A stretch of DNA of 8,861 bases from NCBI GenBank assembly GCA_963812775.1, contig CAWEWH010000010.1, positions 1 to 8,861 on the forward strand, read 5' to 3'. The notes beneath the pieces are model-generated. The model was not told the origin of the DNA. It searched no databases and saw only the letters and a program-made list of their open reading frames with translations. Origin of the DNA: CAWEWH01 sp963812775. Its GTDB lineage: Bacteria > Pseudomonadota > Alphaproteobacteria > Rhizobiales > Beijerinckiaceae. This document shows, piece after piece, positions 1-6,347 of the stretch; the first letter of the stretch is position 1; every line of letters starts with the position of its first letter. Both the position numbers and the translations under genes were made by a program.

Positions 1-1098
1 CCTGGTCACAGCCATGGCAAGACCGACAAGCACGATCACGGGCAAGGCAAGAAAGGGGGCCATGGTCACGGCCACTTGCGCGGCAAGGGGCATCGCCATG
101 ACGGCGCGCATCGGCACGACGGGCACGCGCATGGCCGCACGGCCCACGACCATCGTGGCCACGATCATGCCGCCGGGCATGCGCACAAGCCCGGCGAGGG
201 CCACGACCACGGCCTGGAGACGGAATTCATCTTCGGCTTCACGCTCGGCTCGGACGTGCACCCTGCCGGCTCGCGCGCCATGGCGATGGAGAATGTCCTG
301 CGTCTCGGCAAGCGCGCGGGCCACTACGAGGCCTTGGGCCAAAAGCTCGAGTTCAGCTATGCGGCCACCGACAATCTCGAGCTCGTCGGGTCGCTCCTCA
401 GCGACCGTCACCATGTCCGCAACGTGTCGGGCTTCGACGATGTCGGCCCGCGCTATCTCTTCAATGGCTTTGGCGGCGAGGTGCGCTGGCGCCTGCTGGA
501 CCGGCACACGGCTCCGTTTGGCCTGACGCTGCACGCCGAGCCGAGCATCGTGCGCATCGACGAGGCGAGCGGGCTTGCCGGCCGCGGCATCGGCTCGGAG
601 AACAAGATCATCTTCGACAAGGAGCTCGTGCCGGAGGTGCTCTTCGGCGCCGTGAACATTCTTTACGACGTGGAGCGATTCAAGGAGCGGCTCGAGCCGG
701 TCGAGAAGGCCTCCAATGTCGGCGTCTCGGCCGCCCTCGCCTATCAGGTCGCCCCAAAGGTGTTGGTGGGCGGCGAGGTGCGTTACGTGCGCGCCTATGA
801 CGGCTTCGCCCTCAACCGCTGGCAGGGCGAGGCCGTGTTCGTCGGCCCCACCTTCTTCGCCCGTCTGCCAGGCAACGGCTTTCTCAGCGCCGCGTGGAAT
901 GTCCAGGTTGCCGGCCGCGAGGCGGTGAACCGGCGCGATAACGCCGAGACGCTTGCGGCTTTCCGCGAGGAGACCGCTGCCGCCCTCGCGACCGGCGAGG
1001 AGCCGCCCGAGCCGCCGGCCTTTCCCCGCCGCGGACGGCTCGATCTTTCGAATTTCGAGCGGCACATGTTCCGCGTAAAGATCGGCTTCGAGTTCTGA
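1..1098 (+). CDS. Histidine-rich outer-membrane beta-barrel protein, zinc-uptake associated (5' partial)
   Basis: The frame is open from the first base, so the start lies outside the window; a TTG at 76 sits inside the histidine-rich stretch and is not a convincing start. 365 residues are visible. The first 71 contain 21 histidines, mostly as HxH pairs with Gly, Asp, Ala and Lys (GHGHGH, HDH, HRH), as in zinc or nickel binding tails. The remaining ~290 residues show alternating hydrophobic and polar strands with aromatic residues and end in KIGFEF; a C-terminal Phe on an amphipathic strand is the usual outer-membrane barrel signal. The next gene, 11 bases downstream, is a zinc-type ABC binding protein, so the two are probably one operon. 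I infer that this protein captures or passes zinc at the outer membrane. The family is not one I can name, and a periplasmic metal-binding role is the main alternative. Confidence 0.72.
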   Translation, partial: PGHSHGKTDKHDHGQGKKGGHGHGHLRGKGHRHDGAHRHDGHAHGRTAHDHRGHDHAAGHAHKPGEGHDHGLETEFIFGFTLGSDVHPAGSRAMAMENVLRLGKRAGHYEALGQKLEFSYAATDNLELVGSLLSDRHHVRNVSGFDDVGPRYLFNGFGGEVRWRLLDRHTAPFGLTLHAEPSIVRIDEASGLAGRGIGSENKIIFDKELVPEVLFGAVNILYDVERFKERLEPVEKASNVGVSAALAYQVAPKVLVGGEVRYVRAYDGFALNRWQGEAVFVGPTFFARLPGNGFLSAAWNVQVAGREAVNRRDNAETLAAFREETAAALATGEEPPEPPAFPRRGRLDLSNFERHMFRVKIGFEF

Positions 1099-1109
1099 GG
1101 AGATAGGCG

Positions 1110-1985
1110 ATGCGTGTCGACCGCGCCCTTGCGCTGCTCATCCTCGCGGCCGCGCTGACCGCCGCGCAAGCCGTGCAGGCGCAGACGAAGCTGCGCGTCG
1201 TGGCGAGCTTCTCGATCCTCGCGGACATCGTTAGGGAAGTCGGCGGCGAACGGATCGAGGTCTCATCCCTCGTCCGCTCCGGCGGCGATGCCCACACCTA
1301 CGACCCCTCGCCGGCCGATTCCGCCAGGATCGCGGCGGCCGATCTCGTCATCATCAATGGGCTGAACTTCGAGCCTTGGGCCGACCGCCTGGTGAAGGCC
1401 GCGAAATACGCAAAGGCGCGGCTCGTCGCCTCCAAAGGCATCAAGGCGCTGGTCACCGGCGGCCAGCCCGATCCGCATGCCTGGCAGGACGTGGAGAACG
1501 TCAAGCTCTACGTCGCCAACATTCGCGAAGCACTGAGCGCCGCCGACCCGGCCGGGCGCGCCGACTACGGGAAGAGCGCCGCCGCTTATCTCAAGCAACT
1601 CGATGCGCTGCATGCCGGCATCAAGGCGGCCTTCGCCGACATCCCGCAGGCCAAGCGCAAGGTCATCACCTCGCACGACGCCTTCACCTACTACGGCGAC
1701 GCCTACGGCGTCGTCTTCCATGCGCCGCAGGGCGTCTCCACCGAAGCCGAGCCGACGGCGCGCGACGTGGCGCGTCTCATCCGCCAGATCAAGGCCGAGA
1801 AAATCACCGCCGTGTTCGTGGAGAACATCAGCGATCCCCGGCTCGTCACGCAGATCGCCCGCGAGGCGGGCGTCAAGGTCGGCGGCACGCTTTATTCCGA
1901 CGGCTTGGCGCCGGACGGCGAAGCGTCGACCTATGTCGGCATGATGGAGCACAACACGCGGCTTCTTTCTGCCGCGATGCGCTGA
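1110..1985 (+). CDS. Zinc-type metal ABC transporter substrate-binding protein (ZnuA/TroA/AztC family)
   Basis: This 291-residue periplasmic binding protein (cluster A-I) delivers a metal ion to an ABC permease that is not in the window. Residues 1-24 form a signal peptide with a hydrophobic core at about 6-19 and an AVQA-Q cleavage region. Expected metal ligands are visible: H62 in GDAHTYDPSP, H123 in PDPHAW, H189 in TSHDAF and D264 in YSDGLAP. A His at the third position is the zinc-type set (TroA, AztC); manganese binders of the PsaA type carry Glu there. The long His-rich loop of enterobacterial ZnuA is absent, which fits AztC-like proteins. The motif ENISDPR at 238-244 is typical of the family. 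The start is fixed by GAGGAG seven bases before the ATG; this SD overlaps the stop codon of the previous gene, suggesting coupled translation. Family is certain, metal preference inferred. Confidence 0.93.
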   Translation: MRVDRALALLILAAALTAAQAVQAQTKLRVVASFSILADIVREVGGERIEVSSLVRSGGDAHTYDPSPADSARIAAADLVIINGLNFEPWADRLVKAAKYAKARLVASKGIKALVTGGQPDPHAWQDVENVKLYVANIREALSAADPAGRADYGKSAAAYLKQLDALHAGIKAAFADIPQAKRKVITSHDAFTYYGDAYGVVFHAPQGVSTEAEPTARDVARLIRQIKAEKITAVFVENISDPRLVTQIAREAGVKVGGTLYSDGLAPDGEASTYVGMMEHNTRLLSAAMR

Positions 1986-2065
1986 GGCGCTCTGCGCGGC
2001 GAGCCTATTCTCCACAAAATCTCCAGACTTCCCTCAAGCTTGGCGGGCGCCGATCCTGTAAGCCA

Positions 2066-2102
2066 CCGCTCCCTGCGGGCGCCCCCGGCTCGGGAGCGGG
2101 GC
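2066..2102 (+). terminator. GC-rich hairpin after the metal-uptake operon (possible terminator)
   Basis: CCGCTCCC (2066-2073) and GGGAGCGG (2092-2099) are perfect 8-base inverted arms around an 18-base loop. An alternative fold pairs GCCCC (2081-2085) plus GCT with AGC plus GGGGC (2098-2102). No T-tract follows, so this is at best an atypical terminator. It lies in the 182-base gap between the binding protein and the hydrolase, where no other gene or clear promoter is seen. Confidence 0.35.
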
Positions 2103-2137
2103 CGCCTTACGTCACTTGAATTGCGATCTGCCATGAA

Positions 2138-2161
2138 CCCGCGTCGCGAGCGCGGGAGGAG
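2138..2161 (+). promoter_or_regulatory. Strong SD of the hydrolase partly inside a small hairpin
   Basis: GGGAGGAG at 2154-2161 lies six bases before the ATG at 2168 and decides that start. Its first three bases belong to the right arm of the inverted repeat CCCGCG (2138-2143) / CGCGGG (2151-2156), which has a 7-base loop. The hairpin could partly mask the ribosome site, but a short GC palindrome can also occur by chance. Confidence 0.45.
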
Positions 2162-2167
2162 CGAACA

Positions 2168-2986
2168 ATGACCTTCCATCAACCGGCTTCCCGGCGCCTC
2201 CCGATCGGCGACGGCCTGGAACTGTCCTACGCCGCGCAGGGCAATGCCGGCGGCACCCCGCTGATCCTGCTGCACGGCTACACCGACTCGTGGCGCTCCT
2301 ATGGGCCGCTCATGGCGGAGCTGCCAGCCTCGCTCCGCGTCATCGCGGTGAGCCAGCGCGGCCACGGCGACTCCAGCAAGCCCGAGACCTACGCGGTCGG
2401 CGATTTCGCCGCCGACGTGGCGGCCCTGTGCGACCGCCTCGACATCGACAACGCCGTCGTGGTCGGCCATTCCATGGGCAGCCTCGTGGCCTCGCGGTTC
2501 GCCATCGACCATCCCGATCGTGTCGCCGGCCTCGTGCTCATCGGCGCCTTCAAGTGCGGCAGCGGCAACCCCGCCATCGCCGGGCTGTGGCGAGACGTGG
2601 CGGCGCTGACCGACCCGGTGAACGAAAGGTTCGTGCACGAGTTCCAGGCGAGCACGCTGGCGCGCAGTGTCTCGCCGGCCTTCCTCACCACGGTCATTGC
2701 CGAGAGCTTGAAGGTGCCGGCGCGGGTGTGGCGCGGCGCGCTGCGGCCGCTGATGGAAACCGACTTCAGCGGCGAGCTGAATCGCGTCCGCGCCCGGGCC
2801 GTCGTCATCTGGGGGGCCGACGATCCCCTCACCGACCGGGCCGAGCAGCAGACGCTTGCGTCTCTCATTGGCGGCCGCCTTATCGTCCACCAAGGCATCG
2901 GCCATTCTCCCCACTGGGAAGATCCGCAGCGGGTGGCAGCCGAGGTGATGGCCTTCGTCAGTGAGCTGGCTCACACGGGCGCCTGA
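2168..2986 (+). CDS. Alpha/beta hydrolase (serine type), substrate unknown
   Basis: A 272-residue single-domain, cytoplasmic-looking alpha/beta hydrolase without a signal peptide. The oxyanion-hole region HGYTDSW starts at H36. The nucleophile elbow GHSMGS places Ser at 102. The acid is probably D219 in WGADDPLTD, and the catalytic His is H246 in GIGHSPHWEDP. Order and spacing of the triad are complete and the length is normal, so the enzyme should be active. A cap region lies between about residues 130 and 200. The Ser nucleophile argues against haloalkane dehalogenase or epoxide hydrolase, which use Asp; an esterase, lactonase or C-C hydrolase remain possible. The gap on the left is 182 bases and dksA converges from the right, so it is probably a single-gene unit and context does not reveal a pathway. 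Confidence 0.92.
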   Translation: MTFHQPASRRLPIGDGLELSYAAQGNAGGTPLILLHGYTDSWRSYGPLMAELPASLRVIAVSQRGHGDSSKPETYAVGDFAADVAALCDRLDIDNAVVVGHSMGSLVASRFAIDHPDRVAGLVLIGAFKCGSGNPAIAGLWRDVAALTDPVNERFVHEFQASTLARSVSPAFLTTVIAESLKVPARVWRGALRPLMETDFSGELNRVRARAVVIWGADDPLTDRAEQQTLASLIGGRLIVHQGIGHSPHWEDPQRVAAEVMAFVSELAHTGA

Positions 2987-2988
2987 GC

Positions 2989-3008
2989 GCGTCGGCTAGA
3001 TTCGACGC
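2989..3008 (+). terminator. Hairpin directly after the hydrolase stop codon
   Basis: GCGTCG (2989-2994) and CGACGC (3003-3008) form a perfect 6-base stem with an 8-base loop, extendable by GAG/CTC beyond one C-C mismatch. It starts two bases after the stop codon. The following sequence is pyrimidine-rich rather than a pure T-tract, so termination is plausible but not secure. Confidence 0.4.
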
Positions 3009-3062
3009 CCTCCTCTCGTCCCGAGAATCCAAGAAGAATCTCAGGAGCAGTCCCCCCGGCCC

Positions 3063-3079
3063 AAAAGCGCGAGCTTTTT
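3063..3079 (+). terminator. AAAAGC-GCGA-GCTTTTT hairpin, possible bidirectional terminator
   Basis: AAAAGC (3063-3068), a GCGA (GNRA-type) loop and GCTTTT (3073-3078) form a perfect 6-base stem with a run of five T on the plus strand and four A on the other side. It lies between the convergent hydrolase and dksA genes and could end transcripts from either direction. The stem is short, hence moderate confidence. Confidence 0.4.
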
Positions 3080-3119
3080 CAGGCGCGACGCGTGCGCTGA
3101 TACCAGGGGTCTCGAGAAG

Positions 3120-3181
3120 TGGCGGCGCGATGTGTCCGCAGCGCCGCCAAAGGCCGGCGTCGCCTTCGGGCGATGCCGGCC
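3120..3181. other. Two tandem strong hairpins between hydrolase and dksA
   Basis: Hairpin one: a 9-base perfect stem, TGGCGGCGC (3120-3128) with GCGCCGCCA (3141-3149), and a 12-base loop. Hairpin two, two bases later: arms 3152-3164 and 3169-3181 pair over 13 positions, with one G-T wobble on the plus strand, around a C(TTCG)G tetraloop at 3165-3168. Read on the minus strand, the second stem lies about 80 bases after the dksA stop and is followed by only TTT, so it may act as a dksA terminator. It could also be a REP-like repeat or part of a small RNA. No coding frame with codon or family support exists in the 276-base gap 2987-3262. Confidence 0.5.
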
Positions 3182-3262
3182 ACGCCTGTCGTTCAAATCA
3201 TATCTGCATCAAATCAAGGACATGGAGGGCGAACGCGAATTCAAAATGTGAGCCCGCCGTTC

Positions 3263-3682
3263 CTAGTCGTCGCGATGCACCCGCTCGTTGCGCTCGTGGC
3301 GTTCCTGCGCCTCGACCGACAGCGTGGCGATGGGCCGGGCCTCGAGGCGCTTGAGCGAGATGGGTTCGCCGGTCTCCTCGCAATAGCCGTAGGAACCGTC
3401 CTCGATTCGGGCGAGCGCGGCATCGATCTTGGCGATGAGCTTGCGCTGCCGGTCGCGGGCCCGCAGTTCGATGGCGCGGTCCGTTTCCGAGGAGGCACGA
3501 TCGGCGAGATCCGGGTGATTCTCGTTTTCGCGTTGCAGCGCAACAAGGGTTTCCCGGCTCTCGCGAAGGATTTCCTCCTTCCAGGCATTCAGCTTGCGGC
3601 GGAAATATTCCTTCTGCCGCTCGTTCATGAACGGCTCCTTCTCAGAGGGCCGGTATTTTTTGTCGAGCACGACATTCGACAT
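3263..3682 (-). CDS. dksA: RNA polymerase-binding transcription factor DksA (cysteine-poor rhizobial type)
   Basis: A 139-residue protein that binds the RNA polymerase secondary channel and, with ppGpp, adjusts rRNA and biosynthesis promoters. The coiled-coil tip motif DxxDxA is intact (D58, D61, A63), followed by the conserved ELRARDRQRKLIAKI helix and the RLEARP block at 112-117. Of the four zinc-finger cysteines only C101 remains; the others are T104, S122 and A125, so the finger cannot bind zinc in the classical way. From memory this is usual for alphaproteobacterial DksA. The start MSNVVLD was chosen because it matches the family N-terminus; the frame is open upstream to 3757, but that extension crosses the promoter. 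GGAGGA at 3695-3700 lies a rather long 12 bases before the ATG. It is downstream of, and codirectional with, the acyltransferase pair, but has its own promoter. Confidence 0.96.
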   Translation of the reverse strand: MSNVVLDKKYRPSEKEPFMNERQKEYFRRKLNAWKEEILRESRETLVALQRENENHPDLADRASSETDRAIELRARDRQRKLIAKIDAALARIEDGSYGYCEETGEPISLKRLEARPIATLSVEAQERHERNERVHRDD

Positions 3683-3714
3683 GGGTTTTGTTGATCCTCC
3701 CCAGACGCGGCGCC

Positions 3715-3743
3715 TGTATAGTGGCAACGTCCCCGTCCGACAA
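3715..3743 (-). promoter_or_regulatory. Sigma-70-like promoter of dksA
   Basis: On the minus strand TTGTCG (3743-3738) and TATACA (3720-3715) are separated by exactly 17 bases. Transcription would begin near 3708, leaving a leader of about 25 bases before the ATG at 3682 that contains the SD. The -35 hexamer lies in an inverted repeat CGACA-A-TGTCG (3738-3748), which could be an operator or chance. Confidence 0.62.
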
Positions 3744-3776
3744 TGTCGAATTGGCACTCCCCCATCGCGAATTTGC

Positions 3777-3792
3777 AGGCTTGGTGAAGCCT
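3777..3792 (-). terminator. Hairpin directly after the SGNH gene stop
   Basis: AGGCTT (3777-3782) and AAGCCT (3787-3792) form a perfect 6-base stem with a 4-base loop immediately beyond the minus-strand stop codon at 3793-3795. No T-tract follows, so it may be a weak terminator or 3'-end stabiliser separating the acyltransferase operon from the dksA promoter 35 bases further on. Confidence 0.4.
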
Positions 3793-4809
3793 TTATCCCG
3801 GATTCCTGGCCCTTAGGGCGGCCGCGATGTCGGCCTCAAGGAGGCGCGCGATCCCGGCCCGGAAATGGCTCTTGTCGAAATAGTTCTCCATCTGGCGGTT
3901 CTCGGGCCGGTCCACCGACCAGTCCACGAGACGCGTCAGCGGCCGCTCGCGGGCAAGGGCCGCAAAGGCGTTGCGGCAGGCCTGGTCGCCCTTCTCGGCG
4001 TCGCTGCCAGGCCGCGGCTGACCGGCGATATAGATGGGCGACCTGACGAGCACGACAGGCGTCGTGCTTGGCAGCGCTGCAAGGGCGATCCTGAGCTGCT
4101 CAGCCGCCGGGAACGGCCCCGAAACGTTGCCCGACCAGGTCGGCCGCTCGCCGGCGAGCTTCTGGGCCACGAAGGCGGGATCGCCATAGCCGATGCGCCG
4201 GTAGTCGGCGTCGTAGTCCCAAAAGCCGTCGCGGCGGGCCGGCCGGATGCGGCCTAACAACGCCCCGATTCGCACCGGGATGCGCTCGAGGGCGCTGTAG
4301 CGGATAAGCCCTGTCGTGTAGGCCAGGAGCTCGCGGTCATAGAGCCAGAAGGGGAACGGGCGCGAGATCGGCAATGCCGGGTCGGCGGTGCACCAGGTCG
4401 TGTCAAGCCCGATGACGATGGCGGCCGGCTCGGGGTGGTGCCTGAGGAACCAGCGCATGAGCGTCAATTGCTCGCGCGGCCCGGTGGCCGGGACGATAAG
4501 CGACACGAAGCTGAAGCCGGTGGCCGCGTTGAGCTCTTCCGGCATGACGAGCTGGATGTGGGAATTGCCGACGATGGCGGCGTTGAAGGCCGGGTCGCGG
4601 CCGCGGCTGACATTTGCGGTGCGCGGCCCCTGCTGCGGGATGTTGCGGTTGACGACAAGCCCGAGCCGGCCGGTGTCATAGGGATCAAGGGCGACGAGGG
4701 CGGCAACGAGGGCCGCGAACGCGGCCGCCGCCGTCGCCACGAACACGACGGCAAATCGGCGCCAGACCGGCGCTTCAGAACTGGAAATAGATGAACTCGT
4801 AATTGGCAT
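3793..4809 (-). CDS. Membrane-anchored SGNH-type partner of the MBOAT acyltransferase
   Basis: A 338-residue protein. Residues 19-41 are one hydrophobic segment behind a short tail containing basic residues (WRRF), fitting a signal anchor with the rest in the periplasm. GNSH at 81-84 supplies a probable nucleophile S83, and DKSHF at 312-316 supplies D312 and H315, matching the start and end of an SGNH/AlgX-like hydrolase fold. Such proteins accept an acyl group from a neighbouring MBOAT protein and transfer it to an exported polysaccharide. The ATG at 4809 overlaps the end of the MBOAT gene by 35 bases, suggesting coupled translation; no good SD precedes it and the open frame upstream is a shadow of the MBOAT gene. 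The whole frame is intact, unlike its partner. Assignment to the partner class is by context and motifs; the glycan is unknown and peptidoglycan cannot be excluded. Confidence 0.78.
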   Translation of the reverse strand: MPITSSSISSSEAPVWRRFAVVFVATAAAAFAALVAALVALDPYDTGRLGLVVNRNIPQQGPRTANVSRGRDPAFNAAIVGNSHIQLVMPEELNAATGFSFVSLIVPATGPREQLTLMRWFLRHHPEPAAIVIGLDTTWCTADPALPISRPFPFWLYDRELLAYTTGLIRYSALERIPVRIGALLGRIRPARRDGFWDYDADYRRIGYGDPAFVAQKLAGERPTWSGNVSGPFPAAEQLRIALAALPSTTPVVLVRSPIYIAGQPRPGSDAEKGDQACRNAFAALARERPLTRLVDWSVDRPENRQMENYFDKSHFRAGIARLLEADIAAALRARNPG

Positions 4810-6167
4810 CGTCGCCGATCTTGAACAGGACGAGGACGAAGAGCACGCCGAAGCCCACCGCCACCCAGCGCGACGGCGGCATCTTGTGCACCGCCTCCCA
4901 GGCGGTGGGGCCAATGAAGGCCACCAAAGCTGGCGAGCGCCAGCGTGCGCCACCGGAAGCCGACGCCAAGCGGTGTCAGGCCGAACAGGCCCTCGTAGAT
5001 GTTCAGTGCCACGTCGAAATTCGGGGCGCGGAACAGCACCCAGGCGAAGACTACGAACAGGAAGGTCAGCACCGAGGCCCAAGGGTTCCGGCATCGGCCA
5101 GCCGGCGCGCCGCCACAGCAGCCCCGCGCAGAGCCCTGGCCCGTGCGTCGACGCCCCAGGCCACGAAGGTGAGGCCGGCGCCGTGCCAAAGGCCGCCGAG
5201 CGCCATGGTGGCGAACAGGGCGAAGAGCTGCACGGCAAGTCCGCGCCGATTGCCGCCGAGCGGGATGTAGAGATAGTCGCGCAGGAACCGCGACAGCGTC
5301 ATGTGCCAGCGCCGCCAGAAGTCCTGCAGCGAGGTCGCCCGGTAGGGCACGTCGAAGTTCTGCGGCAGCACGATGCCGAACATCAGCGCGATGCCGAGCG
5401 CCATGTCGGTATAGCCGGAGAAGTCGAAATAGATCTGGAAGGTGAAGCCGAGCGTCGCCTGCCAGGCGTCGATGACGCTGATCGTGGCGCCCTTGGCGGC
5501 CTGCCTGCGAAGACCGGGTTGACGTATTCGGCGAGCGGGTCGCCGAGGAACACCTTCTTGGCAAGCCCAACGGTGAGCAGCATCAGGCCGCGTGCGAAGC
5601 GCTCGGCCGCGTCGGGCCGCTGGTAGGGCCGCTCGTCGAGCTGGTGCATGATCTCGCTCCAGCGCACCAGCGGGCCGGCGAGCACCTGCGGGAAGAAGGC
5701 GATGTAGAGCGCGTAGCGCGACGAGATCGTAGCGCGGCGCGACGCCGGCCCTGAGGTCGGCGAGATACATCACGTGGTGGAAGGTGAAGAACGAGATGCC
5801 GAGCGGCAGCGCCACGTTGGTGCCGAAAATGTCGGCCCCCGGCAAGGCCGCGAGGCCGGGGATCGAGCCCGGCGAAGAAGTTGGCGTATTTGAAGACGCC
5901 GAGCACCAGCAGGTTCAGCGCGATGGCAGTGACGATGAGCACGCCGCGCTTGCTGGCGATGAAGGCCATCGGCAAGCGCCCAGTTGATGACGATCGAGAG
6001 CGGCGAGCAGCGGAATGAAGCGCCAGTCCCAATAGCCGTAGAAGGCGAACGACAGGACGACGAGGAGCGGCAGCCGCCAGCGCGGCGCAAAGCGCTCGAC
6101 GAGCGCGTGCAGCGCGAGCGCCGACGGGCAGGAAGACGAGCAGGAACGCGAAGGAATTGAAGAGCAT
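4775..6167 (-). pseudogene. MBOAT family membrane O-acyltransferase (AlgI/PatA-like), multiply frameshifted
   Basis: Starting at MLFNSFAF (6167) and ending in YFQF plus TGA (4775-4777), a full MBOAT protein of about 460 residues can be read by changing frame nine times, near 6122, 6001, 5970, 5869, 5722, 5504, 5152, 5088 and 4928. Eight breaks are cured by removing one base; the one near 5504 needs one added or two removed, and both choices restore a multiple of three. Signature blocks survive: FFTFHHVMYLADL, VLAGPLVRW, QIYFDFSGYTDMA, DFWRRWHMTLSRFLRDY, LYIPLGGNR and the active-site LWHGAG (His codon 5183-5185) followed by a second THG. Members carry acyl groups across the inner membrane to a periplasmic partner, here the downstream SGNH protein. 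No nonsense substitutions are needed to explain the breaks, so sequencing error is likelier than decay. No clear SD precedes the ATG. Confidence 0.85.
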
Positions 6168-6263
6168 CGACGGCCGCGGAAGCCCGGGGGCGGTGCCCGC
6201 CTTTAGCCTATCGCCCGGCCCCCGTCACCCGTCATTCGAGCCTGCCGCCCAGCGCCATTGGGC

Positions 6264-6277
6264 TCACACAGATGTGA
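6264..6277. promoter_or_regulatory. Inverted repeat TCACA-N4-TGTGA in the divergent gap
   Basis: The 180-base gap 6168-6347 separates the minus-strand MBOAT gene from the plus-strand exported protein gene. TCACA (6264-6268) and TGTGA (6273-6277) face each other over CAGA. The arrangement is the reverse of a CRP site, so no regulator can be named. A direct repeat CCCGTCA occurs twice near 6223-6236. No convincing -35/-10 pair was found in the gap. Confidence 0.25.
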
Positions 6278-6347
6278 CTCGCGCGCCGCGGAGGGCAGGT
6301 GCACGGCTGCGGCGTCGAGAACGAGCCAAGCATTAGGGAGTCCCGTC

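Noticed and set aside
76..78. TTG as start of the His-rich protein
   Set aside because: The frame continues open and equally His-rich to base 1, so the codon is internal; a signal peptide is expected further upstream.
1263..2015. Long minus-strand open frame opposite the zinc binding protein
   Set aside because: It is antisense to a clear family member in high-GC DNA and shows no recognisable motif.
1931..2974. 347-codon minus-strand open frame over the hydrolase
   Set aside because: It is the mirror frame of a gene with a complete catalytic triad; no start signal or family features.
2168..2986. Haloalkane dehalogenase or epoxide hydrolase
   Set aside because: The nucleophile position is Ser102 in GHSMGS, not Asp.
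3119..3694. Plus-strand open frame opposite dksA
   Set aside because: It reads through the tandem hairpins and the reverse of dksA, with no SD and no family resemblance.
3683..3757. Longer dksA start
   Set aside because: The extension would translate the promoter and SD region; MSNVVLD matches the known N-terminus.
4775..6167. Programmed frameshifting in the MBOAT gene
   Set aside because: Nine shifts with no shared slippery heptamer or recoding structure are not compatible with any known recoding system.
6258..6347. Longer start of the exported protein
   Set aside because: It would place the signal peptide 30 residues inside the protein, and the ATG at 6348 has a good SD.
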